The notes under the pieces were generated by a model, which was not told the DNA's origin, made no database searches, and saw nothing but the letters and a program-made list of their open reading frames with translations. The position numbers and the translations under genes were made by a program. Shown piece by piece: positions 6,437 through 7,845 of a DNA stretch of 7,845 bases; position 1 is the stretch's first letter; each line of letters begins with the position of its first letter. The stretch covers positions 1-7,845 of the forward strand of contig DATJSJ010000186.1 in NCBI GenBank assembly GCA_035504175.1, in the 5' to 3' direction. This stretch comes from DATJSJ01 sp035504175 (GTDB lineage Bacteria; Pseudomonadota; Alphaproteobacteria; Acetobacterales; Acetobacteraceae).

Positions 6437-7746
6437 CGCGACGCCTCGACGAGCGGCTCGTCCAGGAAGGCCGGCACAACTTCCTCCTGCCACAGCGCGG
6501 TGACCGGCTGGCGCGGCCGGATCACCGCCCAATCGCTGCCATCGACCATTGCCTGCGCGGCCAGCGGACGGGCGTTGTAGGTGGAGCTCATGACCGAACC
6601 GTACGCTCCTGCATCCAGGATCGCCACGCGCGTCTGCGGCGCGAGCGCCGGCAGCGGCCGGTTTCGCGCAAACGTGTCGCCGGTCTCACAGACCGGCCCG
6701 ACGATGTCGGCGGGCGAAATCGGTCCGACAGCGGCCGCAGCGGCGAGTGGCACGACGCCATGCCAGGCATCATACATCGCCGGGCGCAGCAAATCGTTCA
6801 TCGCCGCGTCCAGCACGACGAATCGCCCGTCGCCGCTCTGCTTGACCAGGATGACCGAGGCGAGCAGCACGCCCGCCGGCCCGACCAGCCACCGTCCGGG
6901 CTCGACCAGCAGTTCGAGGTCGAGCCCGCCCAAGGTCGCGCGGATCGCGCCCGCGAGCGCCGCCGGTGAGGCCGCGATCTCGTCGCGGTAGGGAATGCCG
7001 AGCCCGCCGCCGCAATCCACCCGCCCGACCGGCAGCCCCTGCGCGCGCAACGCCCGCACCAGCTCGGCCAGCCGCGCATAGGCGGCGCGATAGGCGGCGA
7101 TCGAGAGGATCTGGCTGCCGATATGCACCGCGAGCCCGACCGGCCGGATGCCCGGCAGACCCGCCGCATGGCGATACAGCGCGGCGGCCTCTGCCCAGGC
7201 GATGCCGAATTTGTTCTCCGCGCGGCCGGTGGTGATCTTCGGATGCGTGCCGGCATCGACATCCGGGTTCACCCGCAGCGCCACCGGCGCGACATGGCCG
7301 CCGGCGGCGGCAATCGCCGAGAGCATCGCCAGCTCCTCGGCGCTTTCCACATTGATCTGCGCGACGCCGGTTTCGAGCGCGAGCGCCAGCTCGCGCAGCG
7401 TCTTGCCGACGCCGGAGAAGACGATGCGCTCGGGCGGAATGCCGGCCTCGCGGGCGCGCAGCAACTCGCCCTCGCTCACCACGTCGGCGCCGGCACCTTC
7501 GCGCGCGAGCACGCGCAGCACCGCCAGGTGGTCGTTGGCCTTCACCGCGTAGCGGATCTGCGCCGGCAGTTCGGCGAGCAGACGATAGCGGGCGCGGATC
7601 GTGCCGGCGCCGATCACCCAGGTGGGCGTGCCGAGCGCATCGGCGATGGTGGCGAGCGGGACGTCCTCGAGGATGAGGCCGTCCATGGCGTGCATGGAAA
7701 GGTACGGGCGGGCGGCGAGGAGGTCCGCAATCGAGGGGTCGGGCAT
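6433..7746 (-). CDS. lysA: Diaminopimelate decarboxylase
   Basis: LysA removes CO2 from meso-2,6-diaminopimelate to give L-lysine, the last step of the pathway, using pyridoxal phosphate. The 437-residue protein is full length. Visible landmarks are the cofactor lysine K69 in YAVKAND, HIGSQ (His208), the phosphate-binding GGGLG (246-250), EPGR (282-285), the active-site Cys353 in CETGD contributed across the dimer, and GAYGSVMSSTYNARP near the C-terminus. The N-terminal SMHAMDGLILEDVPL segment is typical of the enzyme. ATG at 7746 is taken as the start, but no ribosome binding site precedes it; ATGs at codons 18 and 21 are no better placed. The gene overlaps the next by four bases. Eighteen bases upstream of the start are the strong hairpins at 7765-7807, so leader structure may affect expression. 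Confidence 0.97.
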   Translation of the reverse strand: MPDPSIADLLAARPYLSMHAMDGLILEDVPLATIADALGTPTWVIGAGTIRARYRLLAELPAQIRYAVKANDHLAVLRVLAREGAGADVVSEGELLRAREAGIPPERIVFSGVGKTLRELALALETGVAQINVESAEELAMLSAIAAAGGHVAPVALRVNPDVDAGTHPKITTGRAENKFGIAWAEAAALYRHAAGLPGIRPVGLAVHIGSQILSIAAYRAAYARLAELVRALRAQGLPVGRVDCGGGLGIPYRDEIAASPAALAGAIRATLGGLDLELLVEPGRWLVGPAGVLLASVILVKQSGDGRFVVLDAAMNDLLRPAMYDAWHGVVPLAAAAAVGPISPADIVGPVCETGDTFARNRPLPALAPQTRVAILDAGAYGSVMSSTYNARPLAAQAMVDGSDWAVIRPRQPVTALWQEEVVPAFLDEPLVEASR

Positions 7747-7764
7747 CGGAGGATGGTAGAAAGG

Positions 7765-7781
7765 TTGGGGCTCTGCCCCAA
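7765..7781. repeat. CAGAG-loop hairpin upstream of lysA, related to that at 55-73
   Basis: TTGGGGC and GCCCCAA form a perfect seven-base-pair stem around TCT (plus strand; AGA on the minus strand). On the minus strand the core is GGGGCAGAGCCCC, identical to the core of the hairpin at 55-73. There the flanking pairs are CCA/TGG; here they are TT/AA. Both versions keep full pairing. The element lies 18 bases before the lysA start. Confidence 0.6.
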
Positions 7782-7787
7782 GCCCCG

Positions 7788-7807
7788 CCGGGGCCGTACG
7801 GCCCCGG
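7788..7807. repeat. Perfect 20-base GC-rich palindrome
   Basis: CCGGGGCCGTACGGCCCCGG is its own reverse complement over 20 bases. Next to it GCCCC-GCC-GGGGC (7782-7794) offers a competing stem. With the hairpin at 7765-7781 it makes a unit laid out like the one at 31-73, in the opposite orientation. It fills most of the 84 bases between lysA and the possible divergent start at 7831, leaving little space for conventional promoters on either side. Confidence 0.65.
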
Positions 7808-7817
7808 ACCCCATTTT

Positions 7818-7823
7818 GGGAGG
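7818..7823 (+). promoter_or_regulatory. Ribosome binding site for a possible divergent gene
   Basis: GGGAGG on the plus strand lies seven bases before the ATG at 7831, an ideal spacing. It is the main support for the partial gene at the right edge, and matches the GGGAGG sites used by two genes in this window. Confidence 0.45.
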
Positions 7824-7830
7824 CACTACT

Positions 7831-7845
7831 ATGCTGAACCGGGAT
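7831..7845 (+). CDS. Possible start of a divergent gene, cut by the window edge
   Basis: Only five codons are visible (MLNRD), after a well-placed GGGAGG. That is far too little to name a product. If real, the gene is transcribed away from lysA. The alternative is that a minus-strand gene enters from the right and ends at the tandem TAG TAG stops within 7825-7832, in which case lysA would be downstream of it and the ATG here would be chance. Confidence 0.4.

Noticed and set aside
6437..6532. Longer start for the TIGR02302 protein, 32 codons inside lysA
   Set aside because: The extra residues are Gly/Ala/Arg-rich and lack the family's N-terminus. The ATGA overlap at 6433-6436 is a standard coupled start.
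4547..6580. A 677-codon plus-strand open frame antisense to the TIGR02302 gene
   Set aside because: Its Arg/Gln/Leu-rich translation mirrors the Gln-rich and GC-biased codons of the gene on the other strand. No domain or convincing start is seen.
7747..7830. Lysine riboswitch in front of lysA
   Set aside because: The leader is under 100 bases and consists of simple palindromes. A lysine riboswitch needs a five-helix junction of roughly 170 bases or more.
1..7845. CRISPR array, tRNA, rRNA, insertion sequence, transposase or phage genes
   Set aside because: No spaced direct repeats, tRNA cloverleaf, rRNA segment or transposase/integrase motif was found on either strand by reading. The window is almost fully occupied by six ordinary genes.

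Overview
The window is a G+C-rich bacterial chromosome segment in which all six complete genes lie on the minus strand. The lysA-TIGR02302 gene pair, the alphaproteobacterial TIGR02302 family itself, the high third-position GC and the CAGAG-loop hairpins between genes suggest an alphaproteobacterium, most likely of the Rhodospirillales/Acetobacteraceae type. That placement is inference from gene content and style, not from a marker gene.

Reading in the direction of transcription (right to left), the first block is lysA (diaminopimelate decarboxylase, 7746-6433), a TIGR02302/DUF4175 membrane-anchored protein (6436-3842) whose ATG overlaps the lysA stop, and an OsmC-family peroxiredoxin-like protein (3799-3314) 42 bases further on. 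LysA makes L-lysine from meso-diaminopimelate, the same compound used to cross-link peptidoglycan. The TIGR02302 protein has membrane helices at its N-terminus and a long Gln-rich, probably coiled-coil tail, with no established function.

A 124-base gap (3190-3313) separates the second block. It holds a good candidate LacI-family operator (TAAACCGATTTA, 3226-3237) and a strong ribosome binding site. The block then runs: a D-2-hydroxyacid dehydrogenase (3189-2167), a LacI-family regulator (2154-1087) and a periplasmic sugar-binding protein resembling AlsB, the D-allose-binding protein (1061-81). The spacings are 12 and 25 bases. The layout reads as a self-regulated sugar or sugar-acid utilisation operon: the binding protein captures a sugar, the dehydrogenase oxidises or reduces a derived hydroxy/keto acid, and the regulator senses the ligand. 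No permease or ATPase gene is present in the window, so the transporter is incomplete here.

Both ends of the window carry related palindromic elements: a perfect 18-20 base palindrome, a CGGGG spacer, and a GGGGCAGAGCCCC hairpin whose outer base pairs differ but still pair. They look like copies of a dispersed structured repeat or terminator family. At the extreme right a plus-strand start codon with a good ribosome binding site may begin a divergent gene that runs off the window.

No clearly undescribed system is evident. The most useful leads are the operator/operon arrangement, the paired repeat elements, and the conserved but unexplained lysA-TIGR02302 coupling.
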